DNA of 64,000 nucleotides from DASSUW01 sp963830725 (GCA_963830725.1 CAWHNO010000017.1:411548-475547); one strand, 5' to 3'. Positions 46,515 through 56,446 are shown, numbered from the stretch's first letter. Made by a program: numbers and translations. The notes: generated from the letters alone by a model not told the origin.

Positions 46515-47546
46515 ATGAAGGCGGTGCGACTGCATGAGTACAAGCGACCGCCATCGGTCGACGAGGTCCCCCAGCCGGACCTCGAGAGCCACGATGACGT
46601 CCTGGTGCGCGTCGGCGGGGCCGGCGTGTGCCGCACGGACCTGCATCTGATCGACGGCTGGTTCGCCGACGTGATGCCGGCCGAGACGCCCTTCACGCTC
46701 GGCCACGAGACGGCCGGCTGGGTCGAGGCCGTGGGCCGCGACGTGAACCACGTGGCGGTCGGCGATCCCGTGATCGTGCACCCGCTGAAGACCTGCGGCC
46801 TGTGCTGGGGCTGCCGCCACGGCCAGGACATGTACTGCGAGCACTCCGCCTTCCCAGGCGTGAACACCGACGGCGGCTACGCGGAATACCTCCGTACCGG
46901 GGCCCGGACCCTCGTCGCCCTGCCGGACGGCATCGAGCCGGCGGCGATGGCGCCGCACGCCGACGCCGGCCTCACCGCCTACCGCGCGGTCCGCAAGGCC
47001 AAGGCAGTGCTCCAGGCGGGGGAGAGCGTCGCCGTCTTCGGCGCCGGCGGTCTGGGGCACATCGGCGTGCAGCTGCTCAAGGCCATGACCTCGGCGAAGG
47101 TCATCGTCGTCGACCCGTCCCCGGCCGCGCGGGACCTCGCCGCCTCGGTCGGCGCCGACGTGACGCTCGACGCGGACGGAGCCGCGGAGACCGTCCTCGA
47201 GGCGACGGGCGGCCGAGGCGCCGACGTCGTGCTCGACTTCGTCGGGGAGAAGGGCACGCCCGCACTCGCCATCGAGATCGTCCGCCAGGGCGGCACGTAC
47301 CTGATCGTCGGCTATGGCGGCGAGCTCCAGGTCCCGACGATGCTGCTGATCCTCAAGGAGGTCACGATCATCGGCAATCTCGTCGGCAGCTACGGCGACC
47401 TCTCCGAGCTCATCGCGCTCGCCGCCGCCGGCCACGTCGAACTGCACACGGTCCCGTACGAGCTCGATGCGGCGCCGCAGGCCCTCGACGACCTCGACAA
47501 CGGACGTGTCAGAGGCCGTGCCGTGCTGATCCCCAACACCCACTGA
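46515..47546 (+). CDS. zinc-dependent NAD(P) alcohol dehydrogenase (MDR family)
   Basis: 343 residues; ATG preceded by ACAGGAGGCG. Catalytic zinc ligands in GAGVCRTDLHLIDGW (Cys) and FTLGHETAGWVEAVG (His, Glu); structural-zinc segment TCGLCWGCRHGQDMYCEHS has the four-Cys pattern; cofactor loop VAVFGAGGLGHIGVQLLKAM, with VVDPS after strand two suggesting NAD. VLDFVGEKGT and LVGSYGDLSELI complete the fold. Oxidises alcohols or reduces aldehydes; substrate not predictable. Confidence 0.94.
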   Translation: MKAVRLHEYKRPPSVDEVPQPDLESHDDVLVRVGGAGVCRTDLHLIDGWFADVMPAETPFTLGHETAGWVEAVGRDVNHVAVGDPVIVHPLKTCGLCWGCRHGQDMYCEHSAFPGVNTDGGYAEYLRTGARTLVALPDGIEPAAMAPHADAGLTAYRAVRKAKAVLQAGESVAVFGAGGLGHIGVQLLKAMTSAKVIVVDPSPAARDLAASVGADVTLDADGAAETVLEATGGRGADVVLDFVGEKGTPALAIEIVRQGGTYLIVGYGGELQVPTMLLILKEVTIIGNLVGSYGDLSELIALAAAGHVELHTVPYELDAAPQALDDLDNGRVRGRAVLIPNTH

Positions 47547-47692
47547 TCAGGCACCCAACAAGCAAAGAAGCACCGCCGCCTTCTGCCTCCCAAGCGGCAG
47601 CGCGGCTACGTCTGCTGGGCGGGCGTCTGAGGGCTACCGCCCGCTCCACCTGGGTGCTGGTCCGTGGCGTCGAAGTGGTCCGGTCCACCCAC

Positions 47693-48079
47693 CTAGTGCT
47701 CTGGAACAACCGCGACCGTCAGGGTGAAGACATCCCCCAGGTCCCCCGTCTGCGTGCAGTTGAACGTGGTCAGGCCGGCCTTCTTGCCGAAGTTCTTCTC
47801 GAAGAGAACCTCGCCCGCAGCAGACTTGAGTTCGTAGCGCGTCGCGACGACGTGCGGGCCGGTCCCCTCCGTGTCGATCAGGTAGGCGTTGGCGGCTTCC
47901 ACGGCGGGTGCTCCGAAAACCTCGACCTCACCGAGGGGGTCCCCGCAGTCAAACAAGCCGAAGATCCCCAAACCTTGGCCCCCCGGCACGCGGGCCGAAG
48001 CCGGGACCGCGGCTACGGCAATCACCGCCGCACTGCACAGCATCGCGCTTACTAGAGAGATTGACCGTCTGCCCTTCAT
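47693..48079 (-). CDS. small secreted protein of unknown function
   Basis: 128 residues with signal peptide RSISLVSAMLCSAAVIAVAA then VPASA. Mature part is beta-rich with two cysteines (GLFDCGDPLGEVEVFGAP and LTTFNCTQTGDLGDVFTLT) that likely pair. AGAGGAA-type site upstream (GAAAGGAGTC). Convergent with the alcohol dehydrogenase. No named family recognised. Confidence 0.7.
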   Translation of the reverse strand: MKGRRSISLVSAMLCSAAVIAVAAVPASARVPGGQGLGIFGLFDCGDPLGEVEVFGAPAVEAANAYLIDTEGTGPHVVATRYELKSAAGEVLFEKNFGKKAGLTTFNCTQTGDLGDVFTLTVAVVPEH

Positions 48080-48453
48080 GCCGACTCCTTTCGGCCGAGG
48101 CCCTCTTGCATGGGGCCAGGGCTAACGCCTCAGCCGTATCACCATTTGCCCGACTGGGCAAGCAATCTCATGCAATTGCGGTACCCCCGCGCAGGCATGC
48201 GAGCGATCCGCGCGTCGGGAACGGTGCCTGGCCGCACGCGCTGCCGCAGGCTGACGGCCGACGCTGCCGTTTTCGCCTGGCAGGAGTTGCGCATGACTCG
48301 GACTGCAGAGTGTCGCAATGCGCGACGACCGACACTGATCGGCGACCGGCGATCAGTGTCGCGTCTGCCTCCAAGCAGCAGCAGCCCGCCGTGCGGCGCG
48401 GCACCGCGCGCTGCTCATCAGATCCGCTCCGCGGCAGACGCCGGTGGTCGCGC
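48080..48453. other. 370-bp intergenic region containing dispersed repeat J
   Basis: No gene. Holds the repeat copy described separately and a downstream purine-rich stretch. Confidence 0.6.
48271..48388 (+). repeat. dispersed hairpin repeat, copy J, with mutually exclusive stems
   Basis: Block 1 TTCGCCTGGCAGGAG (48271); hairpin AGTGTCG...CGACACT (48309-48336) with loop CAATGCGCGACGAC; block 3 TGTCGCGTCTGCCTC (48357). The right arm also pairs perfectly with the next segment: GACACTGATC (48331) / GATCAGTGTC (48351), a 10-bp stem that would exclude the first. Confidence 0.7.
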
Positions 48454-49071
48454 TCACCAAAGCCGTGGGATCAGGCGCGCGCGGTCTGATTGGTACGCGC
48501 GGTATGCCTGGCCGAGGACGCGGTTGAGCTCGGCTTCCTCGACATGGATGCGCCAGACGATGGCCGGCAGCGGCAGGACGACACACGCCACCAGCGACAG
48601 CCAGTTCCCGCGCGCGGCGCCGAAGCCGGCGACGATCAGCAGCAGCCCCGCGTAGGAGGGGTGGCGAATCGACCTGTAGGGACCGCTGGAAACGACGGGC
48701 TGGCCGGGCTCGACCTCCACGGTGGTGCGGAAGCCGCCGCCCAGCGCCGCGATCGCCCAGATGCGCAGGGCGAGTCCTAACCACATCACGACGACTCCAG
48801 CCACCCGCAGCGGCGCGGGCATTCGTAGCTCCGGCGCAGCCGATCGAGCGCCGAGCGCCACGATGATCGCCGCGCCGAGCGTGATCACGATCAGGACGCG
48901 CGTGCCGCGATCCCGGCTAGTGCGGCCCTTACCCTGAGCGGCCTCGCGCACCCGGACGCCGACTTCGACCAGCGCCCACGCCGCGAGGGTCAGATCGGCA
49001 AGAGGAGACACGGTGCCCGTCGCAGTATCGCCAGATGCCGCATACGGCCGCGGTCGGACCTGCTGCTGCAC
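48454..49071 (-). CDS. isoprenylcysteine carboxyl methyltransferase-like membrane protein
   Basis: About 205 residues (GTG 49011 gives 185). Hydrophobic helices VLIVITLGAAIIVALGA, LRVAGVVVMWLGLALRIWAI, and the signature SSGPYRSIRHPSYAGLLLIV plus GNWLSLVACVVLPLPAIVWR and EEAELNRVLGQAYRAY. This is the PEMT/ICMT fold (SAM-dependent membrane methyltransferase). Bacterial members methylate lipids or small thiols; the substrate here is unknown. Confidence 0.85.
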   Translation of the reverse strand: MQQQVRPRPYAASGDTATGTVSPLADLTLAAWALVEVGVRVREAAQGKGRTSRDRGTRVLIVITLGAAIIVALGARSAAPELRMPAPLRVAGVVVMWLGLALRIWAIAALGGGFRTTVEVEPGQPVVSSGPYRSIRHPSYAGLLLIVAGFGAARGNWLSLVACVVLPLPAIVWRIHVEEAELNRVLGQAYRAYQSDRARLIPRLW

Positions 49072-49127
49072 CCGCCTGCTCGGAGCAGTGCTCCTTGTGC
49101 CTCGTTGCGATAGCGCGACGAGGCCTA
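49069..49127 (+). repeat. dispersed hairpin repeat, copy K (partial)
   Basis: CCGCCTGCTCGGAGCAG (block 1-like), then CCTCGT-N12-ACGAGG with GCGATAGCGCG in the loop. Confidence 0.45.
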
Positions 49128-49319
49128 CCGGCAGGTCGCCGAGTATCGCTGCTCGCGCAAAGCGCTAGCCCCGTGGCGTGGCGGTCGCGTGGCCTAAAGG
49201 CACGCGCGATGGTCGTGCAGATCCGCTGCTGGCTGCCGCGTTGGACGACCAGCAGCGACGGCTTCCTCGGTTTGGGCCCCGCTCTGCCGTTGGACCGCCA
49301 CCGCCGGTAGCGTTGCGGC

Positions 49320-49520
49320 ATGGCCGCGTGTCGCATCACGTGCGTCGACGGAGGAACGATCGATGTGCAAGGGGATCTCCAGGCGGTGGTGGACGAACTC
49401 CACAAGGTGTTCACGCGTCGGGAGCACACCTTCGCGGTGCTGAACGATGTCAGCGGTATGCCAGTTGCCGTGCGCCCGGAGGCAGTGCTTCACGTCCGAC
49501 CGCGTGACACGGACGACTGA
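49320..49520 (+). CDS. small conserved-looking protein
   Basis: 66 residues: MAACRITCVDGGTIDVQGDL, QAVVDELHKVFTRREHTFAV, LNDVSGMPVAVRPEAVLHVR. The pattern of short beta strands around one helix, with a final VAVRPEAVLHVRP, looks like a genuine small fold. No named function recognised. Flanked by two repeat-rich gaps. Confidence 0.55.
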   Translation: MAACRITCVDGGTIDVQGDLQAVVDELHKVFTRREHTFAVLNDVSGMPVAVRPEAVLHVRPRDTDD

Positions 49521-49719
49521 TCCACTGCCGCGACTCGCGCAATGCGAGAGCCGGCGCGCTAGGGGCCGCAGTTCGAGCCCGCCCGGATTGCCTTTTGCGG
49601 TGATTCACGGTACGCCATGCATGAGTTCGCACGGATGGCACGCTGCGAGCCCAGCTGCGAACGTTTCGCGAATGTAAGCGCTCGGTCGCTCCGACCTCGC
49701 ATCCGCATTGGGCAATTCA

Positions 49720-50428
49720 TGACTCCCAAGCCGACCCGTACCGACGACGATCGAGAGAGTTGGACGAAGTACGTCATGCCGCTCGGGTCGCTTCTGGTCG
49801 CCGCCGTCGCCCTCCTGTTCTCAACCGTGACCTACTTCGAACAGGCAGAACTCGAGTCGCGACAGCGCGCTATCGCACGCGAGATCGATGAGCGCCAGTC
49901 CGCCCCGGTACTTGTCGGCGGCGTTGAGCGGCGGCTTCGAGGACACCGTATTCGGGTTGTGCCAGAGACTGGCGCGGCATTCCACAAGCTCGCGGAACGC
50001 CTGCTTTGGGACGCCGACAAGCTTGTCGTGCCTGTCCGAAATGTGGGGGCAGGCACGGCAGTGCTTCCATATTCGCGGGTCTGGTTTGACCAAGACAACA
50101 AACAGTGCGTAGGCACGCTGTCGGTCCCGACTGGGGCCAGAGTGTGGGACTGGAAGAGAAGTTCCGAGCCGGGTACTACGTTGTGCTGCCAGGCGAGTCC
50201 TGGCAACTCATATATCGGGAGCCTGCCGATGAACACTGGGAGCAGATGTCGCAGGCAACGTCAGCGACGTTCTTACTTCGGTACACCGATGCCCTGGGAT
50301 GGTTTGCCCGCTGGACCTGCCTCAGCTATAGGCGCGGGAGGCGAAGCCCCAGATGGGCACTCAACGACGTGCGGTACGGCGTGCTGAACCCGGATGAACC
50401 GCGCTACGAGAAGGCCTACGTGGACTGA
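49720..50428 (+). CDS. single-pass membrane protein of unknown function, one frameshift
   Basis: MTPKPTRTDDDRESWTKYVM, then a transmembrane helix MPLGSLLVAAVALLFSTVTY and a helical stretch ELESRQRAIAREIDERQSAP. The extracytoplasmic or cytosolic beta domain includes LVVPVRNVGAGTAVLPYSRV. After a frame change near 50155 it continues KFRAGYYVVLPGESWQLIYR and SQATSATFLLRYTDALGWFA, ending YEKAYVD. Similar architectures occur in many bacteria as unnamed proteins. It lies just left of the ISL3 element. Confidence 0.6.
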
Positions 50429-50493
50429 AGTGGGCGAGCCGGCGACGGGGTCGGTACTCCCGCGTTCGCGTGATGGGCCGGCCGAGACACCGA

Positions 50494-51934
50494 CGGAGTA
50501 CTCCTGGTGCTCCGAGTGATTCGGTGGTGAAGTGTCATCGCGGGAGCTCGATCGCGATGCCGGTGCAGCAGAGGTAGACGAGGGCGATCAGGGGGTCGGC
50601 GGAGTGAAAGCCGAAGCTGCGGTGGCTGATCAGGCGGATGCGGCTGTTGAGGCCCTCGAGGCGGCCGTTGGTGAGGCCGAGGCGGATGGCGGCGAGGATG
50701 CCGGCGCGGTGGTTGCGGATCGTGCGGCGAGCGCGGACGAACGGGCGCAGCCGGGAGCTGGATGCCCAGGCCAGCCAGGCGTCGAGGTGCGCGGGCGCGA
50801 GCTGCGGGTCGTCGAGCTGGTAGAGCAGGCGGAGCTCTTCCTTGAGCAGGAAGGCGCGGTAGAGCGCGCTGGTTGGCGTGTCGCGACTTCGCCGAGCAGC
50901 GCGAGCTGGTGATGATCTGCTTGTCGGGGGCCTTGAGCAGCGACCAGCGGGTGCCCTTGATCCAGCGGCCGGTCGGGGTGTGCGAGCGCTCGTGGGCGTT
51001 CCATTCGTCGCGGCGGACCTGGTCGACGGCGCGCTGGGCGAGGCGGACGACGTGGAACGGGTCGAACGCGATCTCGGCCGTCGGGAGCGGCGTCGCGGAT
51101 CGCCTTCTCATAGCCGCCGGACATGTCGATCGAGACCGCCCGGATCGAGTGGCTGCGGTCGCCGAGCTCGTCGAAGAAGCGCTGCAGGGTGGCGGCGTTG
51201 CGGCCCGCGGCGCACCACACGATCGCGCCCGGCGCGGTGGTCGACGACGCTGGTCAGGTAGCGGTGATGGCGGCGATAGGAGATCTCGTCGACGCCGATC
51301 GCGACCAGGCCCTCAGGCGGTGCTCGTCGAGGTGGTCGGCGATCACGCGCTCGACGATCCGCCCGACCGTGTCCCACGCGATCCGCAGCAGGCCGGCGAT
51401 CGGCGTCTTGGCCATCTGCTGCGCCAGCCACGCCACCACGTCCTCGAAGTCGCGCGTGTAGCGCGAGCCGGCCCGGGCCCACGGGACCGCCTCGAACTGC
51501 GCGCCGCAGCGAGCGACACCACAGCCGCCGCAGCTCGCACTCGATGATGCAGCGGTTGGCGCCGAGATCGAGGTGGCGCCAGCGCTTGACCCGACGCCCG
51601 TGGATCGCCAGCCGGCCGGTCTGGCCGCAGCGCGAGCACACGCGCCGCCGGCGCCGCAGCCGCACCGTCACGACCACGCCCTCGGCGGCGAAGCTGACGT
51701 CGATCACCGACGCGCCGGGCAGGCGCAGAAGCCGGTTGAATGCCGTGCTGACACGCACGTCGCCCTCCTCGCGGGCCGCTTGACCTTGAACAGCCAGCAG
51801 CCTGCTGCGAGGGCGGCAGCGTGTCGCTCGCGATCTGCGCAACCTCCGAAGGAATCCTCAGCCGCGAAAGCGCCCGCTCACGCGGTCATTCGCGCACCGC
51901 CGTCACCACCGAAACGCGAGGAGACCCGTACTCC
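50494..51934 (-). mobile_element. ISL3-family insertion sequence
   Basis: About 1.44 kb bounded by imperfect inverted repeats: the left end starts GGAGTACTCCTGGTGCTCCG and contains TTCGGTGGTGA; the right end, reverse-complemented, starts GGAGTACGGGTCTCCTCGCG and contains TTTCGGTGGTGA. The interior is one transposase gene on the minus strand. No clear 8-bp target duplication is visible. GTACTCC and TTCGCGTGATGGG occur at both flanks (50453-50475, 51928-51947), suggesting a second, older end or neighbouring copy. Confidence 0.75.
50535..51758 (-). pseudogene. ISL3-family transposase, frameshifted
   Basis: N-terminal part STAFNRLLRLPGASVIDVSF with zinc finger RRVCSRCGQTGRLAIHGRRV; after frame changes LAQQMAKTPIAGLLRIAWDT, VGRIVERVIADHLDE, VSIDMSGGYEKAIRDAAPD (first catalytic Asp in a DMS motif), AEIAFDPFHVVRLAQRAVDQ, RRDEWNAHE and the end RLISHRSFGFHSADPLIALV, YLCCTGIAIELPR. 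These are ISL3 signature blocks. At least four frame changes; non-functional as written. Confidence 0.8.
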
Positions 51935-51980
51935 TTTCGCGTGATGGGGGCGATCGGCCACGGCCGCGGGCTCGCTAGTC

Positions 51981-52045
51981 CTATCGCCTGCTAGGAGCAG
52001 CGAGGGCCTTGCCGCGCCGCTGCTGCGTCTGCCTCAATTCGGTAG
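51981..52045 (+). repeat. dispersed hairpin repeat, copy F (internally deleted)
   Basis: CTATCGCCTGCTAGGAGCAG (block 1) followed closely by GCTGCGTCTGCCTC (block 3); the hairpin block is missing. Confidence 0.5.
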
Positions 52046-52182
52046 CGAGCGCCGGGCTTGTCCGGACTCCTGCGCGTCGTCGCGACCCGAGCGTGTCGCT
52101 CTCGACCGGGAGGGCGGCTCCCATTCGTGAAAGAGCAGGCGCTGGCCTCGGGGATGCGCCGCGGGCCCGGCGAGCTGGCGGC

Positions 52183-52983
52183 TCAGGCTGAACGCGGCGA
52201 GTGAGCGCGGCAGAACTCGCGGACGGCGTCGTTGAACGGCTCGGGCTGTTCGAGGTTGCTCACGTGACCGGCGCCGGGGATCACGACGAGCTTCGCATCC
52301 GGGATCGCCTGCTCAAACTGGCGTGCGACGGTGAGCGGCGAGCGCGCGTCCAGCTCGCCCCAGATCAGCAGCGTCGGCACGGCGATGCGGGGCAGCAGAT
52401 CGCGCTGGTCGGCCTCGGCCATCACGAGCAGCGCAGTCCTCATGCTCCCGGGGCGAACGGCTGCGGCCATCTCCTCGAGCAGCGGGACGAATTCGGCCGG
52501 AGGATCGCCGGCGAACAGCCCGGGAAGCGTGGGGTCGAACAAGTGGTCGGCGGCGGCGAGCATCCGCCGGACGCCGTCCACCCGGGCCCGCACCTCCGCC
52601 GCGGGCAGTGATCCCTTCCAGCCGGCATAGGTGTCGACGAGCAGCAGCGTCGCGACGAGCTCGGGATGGTGACGGTAGAGCTCCAGCGCGACGGTGCCGC
52701 CCCAGGACAGACCGGCGACATGCGCAGGCCCGAGATCGAGCGCGACGATCAGGGCCGCAAGGCAGTTCGCGTAGTCCGCCAGCGCGAAATCCGCGGGCAC
52801 GTCCGACGAGCGACCCGCCCCCGGCTCGTCCCACGCGACGACGGCGAACTCGTCCGCCAGCGCGGTCAGCTGTGGCCGCCACATGCGGGAATCCACCGCG
52901 GCGCCGTGCACGAGCACGAGCGGCGGCCCTTCGCCGACGCGCTCGTAGGCGATCTCGAGCCCGCTCGCCCGAACGACCTCCAT
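52183..52983 (-). CDS. alpha/beta hydrolase
   Basis: 266 residues, complete. Oxyanion loop PLVLVHGAAVDSRMW, nucleophile elbow VAGLSWGGTVALE (Ser), acid in LIWGELDARSP and His in VIPGAGHVSNLEQPEPFN. The cap region is helical. Typical of esterases and C-C hydrolases such as 3-oxoadipate enol-lactonase-like proteins; substrate not predictable. Flanked by repeat-bearing gaps. Confidence 0.92.
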   Translation of the reverse strand: MEVVRASGLEIAYERVGEGPPLVLVHGAAVDSRMWRPQLTALADEFAVVAWDEPGAGRSSDVPADFALADYANCLAALIVALDLGPAHVAGLSWGGTVALELYRHHPELVATLLLVDTYAGWKGSLPAAEVRARVDGVRRMLAAADHLFDPTLPGLFAGDPPAEFVPLLEEMAAAVRPGSMRTALLVMAEADQRDLLPRIAVPTLLIWGELDARSPLTVARQFEQAIPDAKLVVIPGAGHVSNLEQPEPFNDAVREFCRAHSPRSA

Positions 52984-53106
52984 CTCCTCAACCTACACGC
53001 AGGCGGGCCGAGCGGGGATCGACACCAAGTGCACTGCCGCTCGGCGCTTTGCAATCCGGCACGACCGGGCCGCTCAATGCGATTCGCCAGCTCTTGCCTC
53101 GGACGA

Positions 53107-53259
53107 TTCGCGCGAGCCCCAGCGGAAGCAGCACCGACTATCGCAATCGCCTGCCAGGGGCACTCGAGCCGTGGCTTCGCCGAGTGCGGATTTGCGCGAC
53201 AAGGATCACTCGTCCCGAGCAGCAGCGCAGTGTCGCGTGTGCCTCGATGCAGCACTCGG
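53107..53259 (+). repeat. dispersed hairpin repeat, copy A (fullest)
   Basis: CGCGCGAGCCCC (53109), block 1 CTATCGCAATCGCCTGCCAG (53138), CGAGTG...CACTCG hairpin with TTTGCGCGA (53181-53212), then AGCAGCAGCGCAGTGTCGCG and TGTGCCTCGATGC (to 53251). Sits in the 384-bp gap between the hydrolase and the small gene at 53368. Confidence 0.75.
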
Positions 53260-53367
53260 GATCCGTAAGATTGACGGCCAAAGCGAAGGACGTTCGGCGG
53301 TGCTGACCCGTGGGTTGCTTAGACTGGCGGAGTTCGCACAGGCCATGAGCGGGAGGAATTCGGTCGC

Positions 53368-53624
53368 ATGCTCTTCCACATCAAGCAGTCGCATGCACCT
53401 AAGGACTGTCCTTTGGGAAGAGGCGGTTCGACGTCGCTCTTCGACGGTGAGTCAACGACGTCAAGGTCCATGGCTACTGGCTCGCCTTCCCGCAGCACAC
53501 GACGTTCCTAGTCGTTGAGACCGACGACATCGCGCACCTTCAAGCCTTTCTGAAGCCCGGCGCCGGCGTTACGATCTGCGAGATCACGCCCGTCAGCGAT
53601 CGTCCTGTGCCCCTGCCAGGCTGA
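53368..53624 (+). CDS. small DUF3303-like protein, one frameshift
   Basis: ATG after GGGAGGAATT. Reads MLFHIKQSHAPKDCPLGRGG and STSLFDGE, then shifts near 53450 into VKVHGYWLAFPQHTTFLVVE, TDDIAHLQAFLKPGAG, ending VSDRPVPLPG. A start of MLFH-x-x-x-(T/S)H-x-P-x-x-C-P and the later FLVVE-x-DD are seen in small ferredoxin-like alpha/beta-barrel proteins (DUF3303/GYD type). About 85 residues. Split between frames, it is easily missed. Confidence 0.6.
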
Positions 53625-53655
53625 CGCTCGCGCGCATCCTTCTTGCGTACAGGAC

Positions 53656-53806
53656 CCGCGCGAGCCCCGGGGAGGCCCCTTGGCGCGCTATCGCTTTCGC
53701 CTGCCAGCGAACGGTCCTGCAGATCGCTCCGCGGAGTGTCGCTTAGCGCGATACGGAGCAGTCGTCGGAACCGACGCCGGGCTTGCGCGTGTGCCTCGAT
53801 GCGATG
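53656..53806 (+). repeat. dispersed hairpin repeat, copy B
   Basis: CGCGCGAGCCCC (53657), block 1 CTATCGCTTTCGCCTGCCAG (53688), block 2 GAGTGTCGCTTAGCGCGA (53734), block 3 GCGCGTGTGCCTCGATGC (53785). Same order and spacing as copy A, 550 bp away. Confidence 0.72.
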
Positions 53807-53877
53807 GTGCGAGCCCCAGACGCGGAGCTGCGCCGATTCCACAACTCGCAGGCGCGCGAGTTCGCGGCGATTTGGCT

Positions 53878-55606
53878 CTACCTGCGCTTCGCGCGCGCCG
53901 TGTAGCGCTTGCCGGCGCGCACGATCACGGTCTTCTTCTTCGCGAAGTCGCGCACCGAGATCGGCCGCGGACGACGCGGGTCAGCGTCGACCTGCAGCGA
54001 TCCTCGACCAGCCAGTTCGTACCGACCACGGTCGCCGCGCTGTGCTTGCCCTTCGTGCGGAACATGCCGCTGCCGTCGCCCCACAGCCGCCGCTTCTTCT
54101 TCTTCTTGGCAGCGACGGCTGCGGAGGCCTTGCGCGGGCAGCTGAGCCGCTCGGTCAGGATCAGCGTGGTGAGCGGCTTGGAGCCCTTGGTCTGGGTGAG
54201 CTTGAACAGTCCGTCGAAGAAGTCCGCCGACGCCGTCCTGCCCCCGCCCTGTGCGGCGGTGATCGTGATCCGCCCGCGGCGCGTGTCGATCGAGCTGCCG
54301 ACCGGGATCTGGGCCTCCGCGGTCAGCGTGACGAAGCGCGTGCTCCCCGGCCGCTTGATCGTCACCTTGCCCGACACCGGCTCGACGTTGACGGTCTTGC
54401 CGGCGACCGGCGGCGTCAGCGTCGGGCCCGCCGGCGTCACGTCGGGCCCGCGGCGTCAGCGGCGGCGCGGGCGCCGGGTTCAGCAGCACGGAGAACGTAT
54501 CGGCCGTGGCGTTGGTGTACGACGACGCGGCCAGGTCGGGCCGCGAGTCGCCGTCGAAGTCGGCCGCCGCGACGTCGTTGACGGCGCCGGCGAGCGGGAT
54601 CGACTGGTCGCGCGTGAAGCCGCTGCCGGCGTTGCGGCGGAGAATCTCGACGGCGCCGGCGTTCGCGGCCACGGCGAGGTCGGGCCGGCCGTCGCGGTCG
54701 AAGTCGGCGGCGGCGATGCCGACAGGCGAGGCGCTGACCGAGATCGGCGGCTCCGCGCTGAAGCCGTCGTTGGACGGCCGGCGCAGGAAGGCGGAGACGG
54801 TGCCGGCGGCGAAGTTGGGGACCACAAGATCGGCGCGGCCGTTGCCGTCAAAGTCGGCGGCGACGATGCCGACGGGCTCGTCGCCGACCGGGACCGCCGC
54901 CTCGGAGCTGAACGTGCCACCGGGAACCCGCAGCAGGATCGTCGCGCTGTCGCCGCCCCGGTTGGCAATCGCCAGGTCGGCCAGCCCATCGCCGTTGTAA
55001 TCGCCGACGGCGATCGCGACCGGGGTCAGCCCGGTCGCGAACTGCGGCCCCTGCGCGAAGCCGCCGCTCGGCTGGCGCAGCAGGAGCACGACCTGGCTGT
55101 CGGTCCGCGTCGCCGCGAGGTCGAGCCGTCCGTCGCTGTTGAAGTCGCCCGCTGCGACCGCGTGCATGCCCGTGCCGGCGGCGATCGGCGAGCCGCCCTC
55201 GAGCGCGAAGCCGCCGCCCGGCTGGCGCAGCAGCACCGACACGCCGCCGCGGCGCGACGAAGCGCGACACCGCGAGGTCCACGAGCCCGTCGCCGTTGTA
55301 GTCGCCGACCGCCGCGCCGCTCGGCCCGGAGCCGGAGCCGACCGAGATCGGCGAGCCCGCCTCCTGCGCGAAGCCGCCGCCGGCCTGGCGCAAGAACACC
55401 GACACGTCCGAGCTCGTCCCGTTGATCGTCGCCACGTCCGGGCGCCCGTCACCGTTAAAGTCGGCGGCGTTGAGCGAGTACGGGTCGTCTCCCACCGTGT
55501 ACGGCGAGCCCTCGATCACAAACGCCGCCCAGGCGCCCGCGGCTCCCACCAGCAGCAGGACCGCGGCAACCGCGACTCCGGTCATCCTCGCCCTCACCGG
55601 ACCGAT
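53878..55606 (-). CDS. secreted FG-GAP/VCBS-repeat protein with FecR-like tail, frameshifted
   Basis: Signal/anchor MTGVAVAAVLLLVGAAGAWA. Eight or so FG-GAP blades follow, each with a D-x-D/N-x-D-G calcium loop: AADFNGDGRPDVA, VGDYNGDGLVDLA, AGDFNSDGRLDLA, AADFDGNGRADLV, AADFDRDGRPDLA, AADFDGDSRPDLA. A Pro linker leads to GKTVNVEPVSGKVTIKRPGS, IPVGSSIDTRRGRITITAAQ and GDGSGMFRTKGKHSAATVVG, a FecR-like domain with a basic end (IVRAGKRYTARAKRR). Frame changes near 55262, 54450 and 53990. An integrin-alpha-like propeller on the cell surface is likely. Confidence 0.78.
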
Positions 55607-55890
55607 CATCCCGGTGCCGGCGCGAGACGCCAACCGCCAATCGTGCAGGAGCGTGAGCGATCACGTGCTCGCGATGACGCGAACGCTGCGCTGCACCCCC
55701 CAGCGGCCGCTATCACCGCCTCGCCGCCAGCTCAAGGCTCTCCGCGAGACAGCCATCAGGTTCACCTGCAGCGGCTCCATGAGGCGAAATACTAAGACTG
55801 CTGTTTTCGCAGCGTGGAACTGGGTTGCGGTAGTGTCGTCGCTATCGCGGTAGCGAAGGCGTCATCGATTGCGGTCTGCCGCGCCCAACC

Positions 55891-56168
55891 ATGAGCATCT
55901 CACGAGGCATCAACGACAGCGCCCCGCGCTCGTACTACGCGCTACGGGTCTGCCCGGACGCCGCCGCAAGTCCGTGGTGGGCGTCGGCCCGCCACGCCGG
56001 CAGCACAGCCCCGCGGGCGATTCGCGCGATCCTCGCCGGGCGATCGCGCGTCGAGCTACCGCGGACGAGGCCGAGCGGGTCCTCGCATGGGCGCGCAAGC
56101 TGCCCGGATGGGACGATGAGAGCCTCGCGCCGCTACGGGTATATCCCGCCGCTCCGACCGGGAGCTGA
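55891..56168 (+). CDS. possible small protein, frameshifted
   Basis: MSISRGINDSAPRSYYALRV in one frame, then TADEAERVLAWARKLPGWDD and ESLAPLRVYPAAPTGS in another (shift near 56040-56060). The second half has natural composition; the first is weaker. About 90 residues. Function unknown. Confidence 0.3.
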
Positions 56169-56218
56169 CCCCACACGGCCGTGCCGCGCGGGCCGCGGGC
56201 ACCAGACTCGCCGCTCCC

Positions 56219-56330
56219 CTCGCCTCCTTGCGCTACTCGGCCAGGGCAGTCCCGGAGTGCTGCTTTGCGATAGGCAGCACTCGTCCCCAGCAGCAGCGCA
56301 TGTCCGCGTTTGCCTCGATGCGGCACTCTT
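56219..56330 (+). repeat. dispersed hairpin repeat, copy C (perfect stem)
   Basis: Degenerate block 1 TCGCCTCCTTG, then a perfect 9-bp hairpin GAGTGCTGC-N10-GCAGCACTC (56255-56282) with loop TTTGCGATAG, then AGCAGCAGCGCATGTCCGCG and TTTGCCTCGATGC (to 56321) and GCACTC. Confidence 0.75.
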
Positions 56331-56378
56331 GCCCGCCGCGATCCGGCCACGCTCGCGCTAGCACTATTCGTCCGTTCC

Positions 56379-56446
56379 CTGGCTATCGCTTGCGATCGAG
56401 ACTAGTGTGGACCGACTGGCCTGAGTGCGCTGATGCTGCGCGCACT
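56379..56446 (+). repeat. dispersed hairpin repeat, variant copy
   Basis: GGCTATCGCTTGCGATCGAG followed 38 bp later by AGTGCGC-N9-GCGCACT (56424-56446). Lies in the leader of the next gene. Confidence 0.45.
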
